Shown: piece by piece, positions 43,026-52,522 of the stretch
How the letters are laid out: each line of letters starts with the position of its first letter
How positions within the stretch are numbered: the first letter of the stretch is position 1
From: UBA2166 sp964463965
GTDB lineage: Bacteria > Nitrospirota > Nitrospiria > Nitrospirales > UBA2166
DNA: 64,000 nucleotides
Direction: 5' to 3'
Assembly (NCBI GenBank): GCA_964463965.1
Contig: CAYXED010000001.1
Span: 124,001-188,000, forward strand
Position numbers and translations under genes: made by a program
The notes under the pieces: model-generated
Told to the model about the DNA's origin: nothing
The model's database searches: none
The model's input: the letters and a program-made list of their open reading frames with translations, nothing else

Positions 43026-43864
43026 TGAATAGGAAGATAGCCCATCTCGGCAACAAGCCTTTGCCCAGATGGACTCAAAAGAAATTGAATAAACTGATTG
43101 GCAGCACTTGTGGCTGACCCATTTGTTATCAAGGTTAAATCCCTTACTATAGGATAGCTGTTATCTTCTATAGACGATTTCGTAGGGTTAAAGACATCAT
43201 CACCATCACGAATGCCTACACCAACGACATCATTATCAAGCCACGCATATGACAACATACCTATAGCTGAATCACTTAATGAAACTTTTGTATATTGCTC
43301 ATTGTTCGACCCTGTAACAAGGTCTGTCCCAGGTGTTTTTACTTTTGATTGTCCAAACAGATATTGCATAAAAACGTGTCTCGTCCCGCGATGAAATTCC
43401 TTATCGATAGCAACAATTTCACGATCTGGCCCACCAACATCAATCCAATTGTTAACTTCTCCAAGATAAATTTTCTTTATATTTTCCTTTGAAATTGTAG
43501 TCACGCCAGCATCACGAATTTCCGATGAAATTACACAAGCTATAACATCCCTTCCAATCACATGTGTTTCAAATTCTGCTTTTGGAAACCCTTCTCTTTC
43601 ACTATCCAAAATATCTCTTGACATCATCCCGATATGGACGAGACCGTGCCCCACTGACTTCACAGCCACTCCTGAGCCTCCAGGATTCACCATCACCTGT
43701 ATGTCTAGATTATGAGAAGAAAAAACTTCAGCAGCACGTACAATTATGGGCAAAACCGTTGAGGACCCTGCAAGCTTTACGAACGTTTTTTTCGCATGCA
43801 CCTCATAGGGGGAAAACCCAGAGGCAAAGCACGCAACACAAATAAAAAAAAGGACTCTTCTCAT
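43022..43864 (-). CDS. pstS: Phosphate-binding protein PstS
   Basis: Periplasmic phosphate-binding protein of 280 aa from ATG 43864; the frame extends 12 codons to a TTG. A signal peptide (MRRVLFFICVACFASGFS to HAKK) precedes the mature domain, which opens VKLAGSSTVLPI, followed by NPGGSGVAVKS and ISKENIKKIYLGEVNNWIDVGG. Ligand residues in the GSSTV and GGSGV loops are present. The start lies only 11 bp after the arsR stop on the same strand, placing the phosphate importer in the arsenic operon. Whether this PstS discriminates phosphate from arsenate, or serves as an arsenic-linked variant, cannot be read by eye. Confidence 0.93.
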   Translation of the reverse strand: MRRVLFFICVACFASGFSPYEVHAKKTFVKLAGSSTVLPIIVRAAEVFSSHNLDIQVMVNPGGSGVAVKSVGHGLVHIGMMSRDILDSEREGFPKAEFETHVIGRDVIACVISSEIRDAGVTTISKENIKKIYLGEVNNWIDVGGPDREIVAIDKEFHRGTRHVFMQYLFGQSKVKTPGTDLVTGSNNEQYTKVSLSDSAIGMLSYAWLDNDVVGVGIRDGDDVFNPTKSSIEDNSYPIVRDLTLITNGSATSAANQFIQFLLSPSGQRLVAEMGYLPIQ

Positions 43865-43875
43865 ATCATAGGGGA

Positions 43876-44214
43876 CTATCGAAATGAAATGCGGCAGCAA
43901 CCTAAATCAATTGCTGTTACTTTCTGACCTGAAACGCTTTCTCTAATTTCAGGAAGAAGCCGGTAACAAATACGTTGTCCATCACGTCTCCCCTCAACAA
44001 GACCTGCATTTTTTAAAATCTGCAGATGATGCGATACATGCGGCTGTGGCAAATTAAGCGTATGTGCAATATCATTGACACAGCGCTCACAATGTAGCAA
44101 CGATTGGAGGATCCGCAATCTCGTGTCATCGCCCATAGCACGAAGAAAACCAGCACAATCCTTTGAGTTCCGCTCAGACTTAGTATTTGAAACTCTAGCC
44201 ATAACTAACAACAT
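43876..44214 (-). CDS. arsR: ArsR-family arsenic-responsive repressor
   Basis: Winged-helix repressor of 112 aa. The core is TRLRILQSLLHCERCVNDIAHTLNLPQPHVSHHLQILKNAGLVEGRRDGQRICYRL, in which the recognition helix is QPHVSHHLQIL. Cys42 and Cys45 (CERC) stand where ArsR proteins bind As(III), and a C-terminal Cys-Cys pair (106-107, DLGCC) could supply further thiols. The ATG at 44214 lies inside the end of arsM (ten-base overlap); ATG 44202 is possible. It follows arsM and precedes pstS in one operon, so it likely represses both its own message and the phosphate genes until arsenite appears. Confidence 0.92.
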   Translation of the reverse strand: MLLVMARVSNTKSERNSKDCAGFLRAMGDDTRLRILQSLLHCERCVNDIAHTLNLPQPHVSHHLQILKNAGLVEGRRDGQRICYRLLPEIRESVSGQKVTAIDLGCCRISFR

Positions 44215-45419
44215 TCCCCAGTCGGACTGCAGGATACCTCCTCACCAGACACAGGCTGTTGAGCACGGTTTAAAATATGAAAAAAACCTGCATATTGATC
44301 CGTAGTTAATACGTCATAAGTTTTTGAGCAAACTTCCATTGGGACACCACGTTCAAATTCGTGATGGTCATCGTCTTCAGCCTTCTTGAAAAGGCTATTA
44401 AGTGTTGCAAAATGACCTGACCATACACAGGGTTTGTCCTCAGGAAGAACCTTGAAAATTGTTGGATCGTCAGGCCTTACTACATCCCCTGCTTTCACAG
44501 TATTTGAGAACGAAAACAGAGGGTGAAAAGGTGGCAAATGCAAAAGATCAGAGGTCCTTTGATCAATTGCATGCCATACGCCACGTACAAAAGTCTGATC
44601 ATATTCGTCGACTACGCTTTTAAAAGGCCCCTTAAGCAAGGCATACCTTACACAACTTTCACTTTTCGCAGACTGATAATTTATATCGTTACCCTTATAT
44701 CCAGTGATCGTTAAAGCTGAAAAACGTATTCCATCAATCACACCATATGGAGTCACATTAACCTGGTGGACACCAACAAATCCCGCCTCACATATTGTCG
44801 TAAGATAGTCGCGAGTATACATTGCTCCTGAAAGACAGGCACCCCACCGAACACGATCATTTAATAAATAGTTTGGAATTTCTGCGTCGGCAACAACATC
44901 AGAAATGGTAAATCTCCCGCCAACCTTTAAGGCACGATGTATCTCACTAAAGACCAATCTTTTATTCGGAGCCAAATTAATCACACAGTTTGAGATAATT
45001 AAATCAATTATCCCATCATCAACGGGAAGTCTTTCGGCTTCACCTTTTCGAAAATCAACATTGGAACAAGGATATCCCAAGTTTTCCGCAACAGCTGCAG
45101 CAGAGTTTTTGGCAATATCTAGCATCTCATCAGTCATATCAACACCAATAACAAAACCGTCCTTTCCGGTTTCACGCGATGCCTCAAAACAGTCGATCCC
45201 TCCCCCACAACCAATATCGAGAACTGTTTCACCTCTACGCACAGTTCCCGGAGCAACAGGAGCCCCACAACCATTAGCAATTTGTAGTACGGACTGCGGA
45301 ATGTAGCTCGACAAAAAATTCATATCATAGCCATCCGGCGTACATACCTGCTTCCCGTTCCTAGCTGCCTCTGCGTATATATCCATTACAGATTGGGTCG
45401 TGGTGAAATCATTGGACAT
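44205..45419 (-). CDS. arsM: Arsenite S-adenosylmethionine methyltransferase, long form
   Basis: Cytoplasmic enzyme of 404 aa that methylates As(III). The three conserved cysteines are present: Cys51 in ANGCGAP, Cys145 in SNCVINL and Cys195 in WGACLSGAM. SAM motif I is VLDIGCGGGIDCFEA. The ~130 residues after the methyltransferase core (from ~260) are absent from short ArsM proteins and end in a Cys-rich tail (SCSPTGECC), which may bind or hand over arsenic. AAGGAGG stands six bases before ATG 45419. It is the first gene of the operon continuing with arsR and pstSCAB. Its by-product S-adenosylhomocysteine is recycled by ahcY at 19.6 kb. Confidence 0.9.
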   Translation of the reverse strand: MSNDFTTTQSVMDIYAEAARNGKQVCTPDGYDMNFLSSYIPQSVLQIANGCGAPVAPGTVRRGETVLDIGCGGGIDCFEASRETGKDGFVIGVDMTDEMLDIAKNSAAAVAENLGYPCSNVDFRKGEAERLPVDDGIIDLIISNCVINLAPNKRLVFSEIHRALKVGGRFTISDVVADAEIPNYLLNDRVRWGACLSGAMYTRDYLTTICEAGFVGVHQVNVTPYGVIDGIRFSALTITGYKGNDINYQSAKSESCVRYALLKGPFKSVVDEYDQTFVRGVWHAIDQRTSDLLHLPPFHPLFSFSNTVKAGDVVRPDDPTIFKVLPEDKPCVWSGHFATLNSLFKKAEDDDHHEFERGVPMEVCSKTYDVLTTDQYAGFFHILNRAQQPVSGEEVSCSPTGECC

Positions 45420-45496
45420 GTGAAGCCTCCTTAAAAGACACGAAACTAACGCTGCTACCCGTCATATAAACCCATATATGCATAATACTATAACAT

Positions 45497-45522
45497 GACA
45501 TATAGAGATATCGTCATATGTC
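45497..45522. promoter_or_regulatory. Candidate ArsR operator upstream of arsM
   Basis: GACATAT (45497-45503) and ATATGTC (45516-45522) are perfect 7-bp inverted repeats with a 12-bp spacer. Extra copies of GTCATAT occur at 45461 and 45513. The element is ~78 bp upstream of the arsM start, amid TATA-rich DNA suitable for its promoter, where an autoregulated ArsR should bind. Confidence 0.5.
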
Positions 45523-45580
45523 TTACACTTTTTACCATACGAGCAGAAAATATTTCAATACTATAAGGCCTTACTTTTCT

Positions 45581-45603
45581 AAATTAAACAATATGTTTAA
45601 TTT
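45581..45603. promoter_or_regulatory. 10-3-10 perfect inverted repeat between arsM and smc
   Basis: AAATTAAACA and TGTTTAATTT flank a three-base centre (ATA). Perfect arms of 10 bp in a 328-bp divergent region suggest an operator or DNA-bending site for arsM, smc or both. A further perfect palindrome, ATGTTATAACAT (45692-45703), lies 45 bp before the smc ATG. Nothing else is recognised in this gap. Confidence 0.4.
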
Positions 45604-45747
45604 TTAATCGTAACATGTTGTTTTTTAAGTAAAATTTAATATAAATTTAAAAAACTGCTATATAGTTTTGTTTTGCAAGTCACTCCTATGCATGTTATAA
45701 CATAGGTCCCGACGAAGAGACTTACAGCACGAAAAAGTGAAACATAC

Positions 45748-48700
45748 ATGCATCTAAAGCAACTCGATATCATCGGGTTCAAATCCTTCGTTGAGGCCTC
45801 AATTTCCTTCGGAACCGGCATCACTGCACTCGTCGGTCCAAATGGTACCGGAAAAAGCAATCTCGTTGATGCAGTACTTTGGGCCTTAGGGGAACAGTCG
45901 CAAAAATCACTCCGAATTGAACGCATGGAGGACACCATTTTTAACGGTGCAGCCTCCAAGCCACCCCTGGGAATGGCCGAGGTAGTACTCACTCTTACGG
46001 ATCTACCCAACGACCAGGAAGACGTAACCATATCCCGCCGGCTCTACCGTGACGGGCAAAGTGAGTATGCAATCAACAAGAAATCCTGTCGATTGCGTGA
46101 TGTTAGAGATCTATTTTTTGACTTAGGAGCAAATTCAAAAGGGTGCACAATTATTGAGCAAGGCAAACTAGATACTCTTCTTCAAAGTTCCCCACAAGAT
46201 CGCCGTACAATGATTGAAGAGGCAGCTGGAACTATGCGCTACAAAAAACAGCGCGCTGCCACAATGCAAAAAATAGAAGCTTGCCAGGGAAACCTCCTCA
46301 GACTTAGAGACCTGATTAGCGAGCTCAAACGACAACAATCCTCTTTAAAGCGCCAAGCAAAAGCTGCTGAAACATACAAAACCATTCATGAGGAGATACG
46401 TACACTAGAACTCTCTTTGGTGAAGCACGACTACGAGGAGCATCGCGATCACTTAGATGCAATTGAAGCACAGATAGATACAGCAACCGAACAAGAGAAC
46501 GACCTATCCATCAAACTAACTAATTTTGCAACTGACCGCGAACATGCGAAACGCCTTGAGGCAGAAGCATCTGCACAGCTTACGGAGGAAAAAGATGCTG
46601 CGACTGCTTCAAAGATTCTTCATGAACGTGCGCTAGAAGCCGTGGAACGACAACATACACTTTTAAAAATGTGCGAGGCTCAACTTCAACAAGTAACCAC
46701 ATCTCTTGCACAAATTGAATACGATGCCCAAAGGGATGAAGAGCGCCAAAAAGATTGCAATGCTTCACTAGATACCCTTCAACATGACTTTGAATCGACA
46801 GAAGCAATTCTCACTTCACAAGAACAAGAATTGAAGACTGCTCAAGACCAACAACGTACAATCCATACAACAATGGAAGAACTTCGTGCCAAGACGATGA
46901 AGGTATTGACAGAAGAAAATACGGAAGCTCAAACTATCAGTGCCCTAGAAACACGAGAACAAGAACTCCTCAGCAGACAGGAATATAACCAAAACAATCA
47001 TGCCACGCTAACCCGCACCATTACACATACAACAGAACACCAATCTGAGCTCACAGCGCAAATATCAAACATTAAGAGGCGCTGGGAACACCATCAATCC
47101 CGTATAAAAGAACACGAGAAAGTTCTTGAAAAGCTACATCATTCAAGCCTGCATCATGTCGAGGAAGAACGCGCCGCAAACGAACATGTTACTGCACTTG
47201 AATCCCGTCGTACTGCCTTACAGGGGGTCTTAGCAGAACAGTGGTCCAGCTATGGAGAGCAAGGACCAAAACTTGCCAGCGAAGAAATTAGAGGAGCGAT
47301 TGCTGAAGTCCTAAAGGTCCCTCCGCAATATGAACGTGCAATAGAGGTTGCCTTAGGCGAACGTCTTCGTGGCGTTATTGTAGATAGTCACTCTCAAGCT
47401 AGAGATGCAATCAAGACCCTTCGTAAACAGGGTCTATCATTAGGCACCTTTATTCCCCTCCACCCACGCAAGCAGGCACCCCTGAAAACTCTAGGAAACT
47501 CTCTACCAGGCGTTGTTGCCAATGCAAGAGAAGTTGTAACTACTACTACAGAATTTGAGCATATCATTGACTATTTACTTAATACTGTAGTCATTGTAGA
47601 AAACCTGGATAGCGCACTTGAACTCTGGGAGAAACAACCAACTCACTTGAACAACCAACTTCCAGACCAAGCAATTTTTGTAACACTTGACGGAGAATAC
47701 GTTGACGCGGGGGGTATTGTGGGCGTTGGATCAGTTCCTTCAGCCATGGGTCTCCTTGAACGACAACGTGAGGTAAAGGGGATAGATGACCTTCTATCTA
47801 CCGCAACCACACAAGCAGCAGCAGCTCAGCAACAATGTGAAGAAATTACCACAAACATTGAAAATCAAAACCAGCAAAAACTGTCCGATGAGGGAGCCGC
47901 CAGAGAAGAAGAGCTTCATCTGTTAAATGCCCAAAAAGACAAGGAGCGTACTGATCAAGAACTACTGCGCTTGAAAGAAGATGCGCAACGGTTGACACAA
48001 TCTCTAGAAACAGACCAAAGAGCCCTAACATCGCTCAAGGGTGAACTGCTGGAAGCGAGACAAAAAAAAGAAACACTAATTAAGCATCGCCAAGAAGTAG
48101 ATCAGCTTCTCATTCAACACCAACAATCAAGTGTAAGAAGTGAGGATATTCTCCAACGCAGCCTTGAACAAGTTAATCATACGCGTCTCACACAACATAC
48201 ACTTTCGTCACGACGCGATACTCTACAAGCAGAGATTCAAACTCTTCAACAGGCCACCCAAGACCGAAAAGAGAAAACAACCCATCTTAAAAACGAGCAA
48301 CATCGAATGACTGAGCAAAGCAACTCTGCACAGGCTGATACGACCCAACTTAAAGAGTCAATCGACCAACTGAATGCCGAAATCAACTCCCACGATTCTA
48401 AGGTCTCCGCTGCACAAGCAAATTTAGACCAAATGATTGCGCTTACACGAACACAGGACACCGCCCATACCAACACTCAGAAATCTCTCGAAGAGGTCAG
48501 ACAAACGCTCAACGATTATGCAGTTAACCGCATGGAACACACCACAAGCCTTGACCATCTTGAAAACTTGCTTTCTGGAACCTATGAAACCTCTATTGAC
48601 GCCGTGAGAGAAAAGCTTGGTGATGTAAATATTGACCTTGAGCTCACGCGCACCACCCTTTCTCAACGTCGCCAACGACGAGATCGCCTTGGTCCTATAA

Positions 48701-49296
48701 ACCTTGCTGCCGCTGAGGAAGCACAAGCCCTAGATGAACGTGTACTATTCTTAACGGCAGAAGAAAATGACCTCTTGCAATCTATTGCCTCACTTGAAGA
48801 AATTATGACCCGCTTAAACGATACAACTAGCCAGCTTTTTAAAGAAACATTTCATGCACTTCGAAAAACATTTAATGACCTGTTTAGCCGTCTTTTCGAA
48901 GGAGGCATGGCCGACCTTATCCTCGATGATCCTGACCCCATTACAGCCGGAGTTGATATTGTTGCCCAACCACCAGGGAAACGCCTAAAGCAACTTTCTA
49001 TGCTGTCAGGTGGAGAAAAGGCTCTTACTGCTTTTGCTCTCATTCTCGCAAGTTACGTTATACGTCCAACCCCATTGTGCGTGTTAGATGAAACAGATGC
49101 TCCACTGGATGATGAAAATGTCGCAAGATTCATTCGGGTAGTCCAAGAGGTTTCTGAGTCTGCACAATTTCTTCTCATCACACACAACAAACAGACCATG
49201 GCTGCTGCGGATAAACTCTATGGTACGACCATGGCTGAACCCGGAATTACCATGCTTCTTTCTGCTACCCTTGAAAATGAAAATCAGCAGACCTAG
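45748..49296 (+). CDS. smc: Chromosome segregation protein SMC
   Basis: Condensin ATPase of 1182 aa that loops and organises the chromosome with ScpA/ScpB. The N-terminal head has Walker A GPNGTGKSN (residues 30-38). Two long coiled coils (~170-490 and ~650-1010) flank the hinge (about 500-640: EEIRGAIAEVLKVPPQYERAIEVALGERL). The C-terminal head has signature LSGGEKALTAFAL (from residue 1086) and Walker B with D-loop CVLDETDAPLDDEN. Full length and intact. scpA/scpB are not nearby. The coiled coils are rich in Gln and Thr. Confidence 0.97.
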   Translation: MHLKQLDIIGFKSFVEASISFGTGITALVGPNGTGKSNLVDAVLWALGEQSQKSLRIERMEDTIFNGAASKPPLGMAEVVLTLTDLPNDQEDVTISRRLYRDGQSEYAINKKSCRLRDVRDLFFDLGANSKGCTIIEQGKLDTLLQSSPQDRRTMIEEAAGTMRYKKQRAATMQKIEACQGNLLRLRDLISELKRQQSSLKRQAKAAETYKTIHEEIRTLELSLVKHDYEEHRDHLDAIEAQIDTATEQENDLSIKLTNFATDREHAKRLEAEASAQLTEEKDAATASKILHERALEAVERQHTLLKMCEAQLQQVTTSLAQIEYDAQRDEERQKDCNASLDTLQHDFESTEAILTSQEQELKTAQDQQRTIHTTMEELRAKTMKVLTEENTEAQTISALETREQELLSRQEYNQNNHATLTRTITHTTEHQSELTAQISNIKRRWEHHQSRIKEHEKVLEKLHHSSLHHVEEERAANEHVTALESRRTALQGVLAEQWSSYGEQGPKLASEEIRGAIAEVLKVPPQYERAIEVALGERLRGVIVDSHSQARDAIKTLRKQGLSLGTFIPLHPRKQAPLKTLGNSLPGVVANAREVVTTTTEFEHIIDYLLNTVVIVENLDSALELWEKQPTHLNNQLPDQAIFVTLDGEYVDAGGIVGVGSVPSAMGLLERQREVKGIDDLLSTATTQAAAAQQQCEEITTNIENQNQQKLSDEGAAREEELHLLNAQKDKERTDQELLRLKEDAQRLTQSLETDQRALTSLKGELLEARQKKETLIKHRQEVDQLLIQHQQSSVRSEDILQRSLEQVNHTRLTQHTLSSRRDTLQAEIQTLQQATQDRKEKTTHLKNEQHRMTEQSNSAQADTTQLKESIDQLNAEINSHDSKVSAAQANLDQMIALTRTQDTAHTNTQKSLEEVRQTLNDYAVNRMEHTTSLDHLENLLSGTYETSIDAVREKLGDVNIDLELTRTTLSQRRQRRDRLGPINLAAAEEAQALDERVLFLTAEENDLLQSIASLEEIMTRLNDTTSQLFKETFHALRKTFNDLFSRLFEGGMADLILDDPDPITAGVDIVAQPPGKRLKQLSMLSGGEKALTAFALILASYVIRPTPLCVLDETDAPLDDENVARFIRVVQEVSESAQFLLITHNKQTMAAADKLYGTTMAEPGITMLLSATLENENQQT

Positions 49297-49389
49297 TAAA
49301 CCACCTTCAGTCCATCATCTGCTTGAATGCTACCCACACTTCTTGGTATAATTCAGCCTCTTTCATCAACTTTTTCCTAATAGAAAAAT

Positions 49390-50082
49390 ATGGAATCTAT
49401 CGTAAAAAGCAAGCTCTGGTACCTGAAGCAAGTTAAGCTATTTTCCGATCTCAGCGACGTTGAGATGGATCAGATGAATCAAATGACCCGCATGGAGGCT
49501 TTTAAGAAAAAGCAGCCAATTTATCTCCCAGGTGATCCTGGAGATTATGTTTATTTGTTAAAATCAGGCCGGGTGAAAATTTCAAAAATTGGTGATGACG
49601 GGAAAGAATTAACATTAGCAGTCCTCGAGCCAGGGGAAATTTTTGGGGAAGTTGAAGTCCTAGAAGAAACCACACGAGACAGTGTGGCAGAGGTTATCGA
49701 TGATGCGGATATCTGCTTAATTAAACGAGAGGACTTTGAGCATTTTCTAAAGAACCAGCCTCAGTGTAGTTTTAAGTTAACTAAGTTAATTGGGTTCCGC
49801 CTGAAACAGATTGAGAATCGCATTGAAGATATAGTTTTTAGGGATGCTCCCGCACGCTTAGCTCATCTTCTGATCAATCTTGCAGATTCTTTTGGAAGAG
49901 ATATTCCTGAAGGTCGTGCCCTCAAAACAAAGATAACACACCAAGAACTTGCCAACCTGATAGGAACAACCCGCGAGACAGTCAGCTTAACGTTGGGGCA
50001 ATTTCGCCAGGCAGGGCTAATTTCTATGGAAAAACGACAGATTATTATCCTAGACCAGAAGGGCCTTACTGAGTTGGTATAA
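49390..50082 (+). CDS. Crp/Fnr-family transcription regulator
   Basis: Two-domain regulator of 230 aa. Residues ~15-125 form a cyclic-nucleotide-binding-like beta roll (YLPGDPGDYVYLLKSGRVKI, EPGEIFGEVEVL). The C-terminal HTH (residues ~150-225) has the recognition helix GTTRETVSLTLGQF; Arg195, Glu196 and Ser199 are reminiscent of CRP (RETVGR) and of FNR in part. There is only one cysteine (Cys126) and no N-terminal Cys cluster, so it is not an oxygen-sensing FNR. Ligand unknown. It ends 19 bp before squalene-hopene cyclase on the same strand, and is a possible user of the palindromes in the urea promoter, which cannot be decided by eye. Confidence 0.9.
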   Translation: MESIVKSKLWYLKQVKLFSDLSDVEMDQMNQMTRMEAFKKKQPIYLPGDPGDYVYLLKSGRVKISKIGDDGKELTLAVLEPGEIFGEVEVLEETTRDSVAEVIDDADICLIKREDFEHFLKNQPQCSFKLTKLIGFRLKQIENRIEDIVFRDAPARLAHLLINLADSFGRDIPEGRALKTKITHQELANLIGTTRETVSLTLGQFRQAGLISMEKRQIIILDQKGLTELV

Positions 50083-50101
50083 ACTTACTGACTAAGAGAC
50101 A

Positions 50102-52321
50102 ATGAGCCGCGCTTTCAGCGATACCCCCCACAAACACCCTTCAAAGAGCCTGTTTAGACGTTTTCTAAAGAATATCACTCCGGCGTTTCGTCGTGGGATG
50201 CCACCAGACGATTCACTAACAAGCCTGGCAATGGAACAGCCACAAGAGACTTCATCTAATCTAAAAGATTTTGAAGAACAATCTTCAGGCTCCTCTACAG
50301 ACACCATAGCCTCACCTATTACTTCCATAGAAGACATACAAAAGCTTTTGGAAACTTGCAAAAGACATATGGATCAAAGCGTCCACTATCTACTTAACCA
50401 GCAAGATCCACGCGGTTTTTGGGTAGCTGAACTTGAAGCGGACTCAACCCTGACATCTGAATATATTATGTTCCGAAGAATGCTTGACAAGGTTGACCCA
50501 GAGAAAGAAAAAAAGAAAGTTTGCTACTTAAAAGCAGCCCAATGTGAAGATGGAGGGTGGCCAATTTACTATGGTGGTCCAAGCGATATAAGTGCTTCAG
50601 TAAAAGCTTACTTTGCATTAAAACTTGCTGGCGTTTCACCAAATGAACCTTTTATGAGGAATGCACGAGAAATCATTCTAAAAATGGGAGGTGTAGTCAA
50701 AGCTAACGTGTTTACTAAAATTGGGCTAGCCTTGTTTGATCAGTATGACTGGCATGGAATACCAAGCATGCCACCAGAAATTATTCTTCTTCCAAAGCAA
50801 TTCCCAGTTAATATTCACTCGGTATCTTACTGGTCTCGCGTTGTTTTGGTGCCACTCCTAATCATCTACGCGTCACGTCCTGTAAATCAAATACCAAAAG
50901 AATGTGCAATTGATGAGCTATATGTAGTGCCCAGAAATCAAGTACGTGTTCGTAAGGGGCCTCCTTTTGAAGCTGATCCTCGTCTCGTGAGTTGGAGAAA
51001 TCTTTTTCTGTTGGTTGATTTTGCCTTACATCTTTATAGTCAACGACCTTTGCTTCCGTTACGAGGACTCGCTATCAAGAAAGCAACCGATTGGATGCTG
51101 GAACGGATGCAAGGAAACGGCGGCCTCGGAGCCATATATCCAGCAATGGCAAATTCAGTGCTTGCCCTGCATGCTCTTGGATATGGAACCGACCACCCAC
51201 TTATTAGCAAAGCATTGTCTGAGATTGAAGAACTTGAAGTTGAGTCAGAAGACATGCTTCATCTTCAGCCTTGCTTCTCACCAATTTGGGATACGTGTTT
51301 AATGAGCAATACACTGGTAGAGTCAGGGATTCCACGAACACACCCAGCTCTGATTAAAGCTGGTCAGTGGATGCTGTCAAAACAGACAAAAAAAGAGGGT
51401 GATTGGAAAGTTTCAGCCCCCCAAGCACAGCCAGGCGGATGGTGTTTCCAATTTGAAAACGAACTTTACCCAGATTGCGATGACACAGCTGTTGTCCTTA
51501 TGGCACTTGCAAAGATGGAGTTCCCAAATCAGACTGAGCAACGGCAAGCAATTCTTCGTGGCCTTCACTGGCTCTTACCAATGCAAGGTAGCGATGGTGG
51601 CTGGGCAGCGTATGACAAGGACAACAATACGACAATATGTAATGAGCACCCTTTTGCTGACCATCAAGCCCTACTTGACAACAGTACGGCAGACATTGCA
51701 GGCCGCGTTCTAGAGCTCTTAGGGGTGCTCGGATTTGATCGAACTTTTGGCCCCGCACAAAAAGCAATTTCATATCTTAAAAAAGACCAGGAAGAGAATG
51801 GTTCATGGTATGGCCGCTGGGGTGTAAACTATATCTATGGCACCTGGTCTGTACTAGCAGGATTACGTAGTATAGGTGAAGACCTTTCCCAGCCATACAT
51901 ACGTAATGCAGTAACCTGGCTTAAAGAAACCCAACATGATGATGGAGGCTGGGGTGAGTCATGCCAATCATATGCAGATCCAAGTCTCGCCGGAGTTGGA
52001 GAGAGTACAGCATCTCAAACTGCGTGGGCACTTATCGGTCTCTTATGCGCAGGAGAGGTTGAATCAGACCATGTTACGCGAGGAATAGAAGCATTAATAC
52101 GCTCACAGAAAACAGATGGTTCATGGGAGGAACGCTTCCATACAGGCACGGGATTCCCGCGCGTATTCTACCTTCGCTATCACTGGTACGGCCAATATTT
52201 TCCATTGTGGGCTCTCTCGATGTACCAAAGTCTAAAAACCAACACTCGACTTATAGCTGATGATATTGCCAAACAGAATAAGAACGAGGGATGGTATGTC
52301 CAACACTCTCCCAAGTTATGA
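50102..52321 (+). CDS. shc: Squalene-hopene cyclase
   Basis: Membrane-associated cyclase of 739 aa that folds squalene to hopene, the first hopanoid. The catalytic acid motif PDCDDTAVV (Asp458, Asp460, Asp461 of DxDD) is intact. Many QW repeats are seen (QDPRGFWVAELEADS, QCEDGGWPIYYGG, QGSDGGWAAYDKDN, QEENGSWYGRW, QHDDGGWGES, QKTDGSWEER). The protein is ~90 residues longer than usual, because the first ~90 residues before the typical start (LNQQDPRGFW) are a basic, Ser/Gln-rich extension that may mask another start. It follows the Crp-family gene by 19 bp and precedes hpnN by ~200 bp. Confidence 0.96.
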   Translation: MSRAFSDTPHKHPSKSLFRRFLKNITPAFRRGMPPDDSLTSLAMEQPQETSSNLKDFEEQSSGSSTDTIASPITSIEDIQKLLETCKRHMDQSVHYLLNQQDPRGFWVAELEADSTLTSEYIMFRRMLDKVDPEKEKKKVCYLKAAQCEDGGWPIYYGGPSDISASVKAYFALKLAGVSPNEPFMRNAREIILKMGGVVKANVFTKIGLALFDQYDWHGIPSMPPEIILLPKQFPVNIHSVSYWSRVVLVPLLIIYASRPVNQIPKECAIDELYVVPRNQVRVRKGPPFEADPRLVSWRNLFLLVDFALHLYSQRPLLPLRGLAIKKATDWMLERMQGNGGLGAIYPAMANSVLALHALGYGTDHPLISKALSEIEELEVESEDMLHLQPCFSPIWDTCLMSNTLVESGIPRTHPALIKAGQWMLSKQTKKEGDWKVSAPQAQPGGWCFQFENELYPDCDDTAVVLMALAKMEFPNQTEQRQAILRGLHWLLPMQGSDGGWAAYDKDNNTTICNEHPFADHQALLDNSTADIAGRVLELLGVLGFDRTFGPAQKAISYLKKDQEENGSWYGRWGVNYIYGTWSVLAGLRSIGEDLSQPYIRNAVTWLKETQHDDGGWGESCQSYADPSLAGVGESTASQTAWALIGLLCAGEVESDHVTRGIEALIRSQKTDGSWEERFHTGTGFPRVFYLRYHWYGQYFPLWALSMYQSLKTNTRLIADDIAKQNKNEGWYVQHSPKL

Positions 52322-52522
52322 CCCGGATAATAGAACTAACCCAAAACATACCTGGAGCAATTTTACCATTTCCCCTATATGCCACATTCATACGGTAGCT
52401 CTTTCTAATTGACATATAGATGATAGAACGATGAATGAAACTACTTGTTAGTAGCTACCTCATAGCTTGATCTTACATGCTGCCTGAAGAACTATAAATA
52501 TCAAACCTATGAGCTCAATGAC

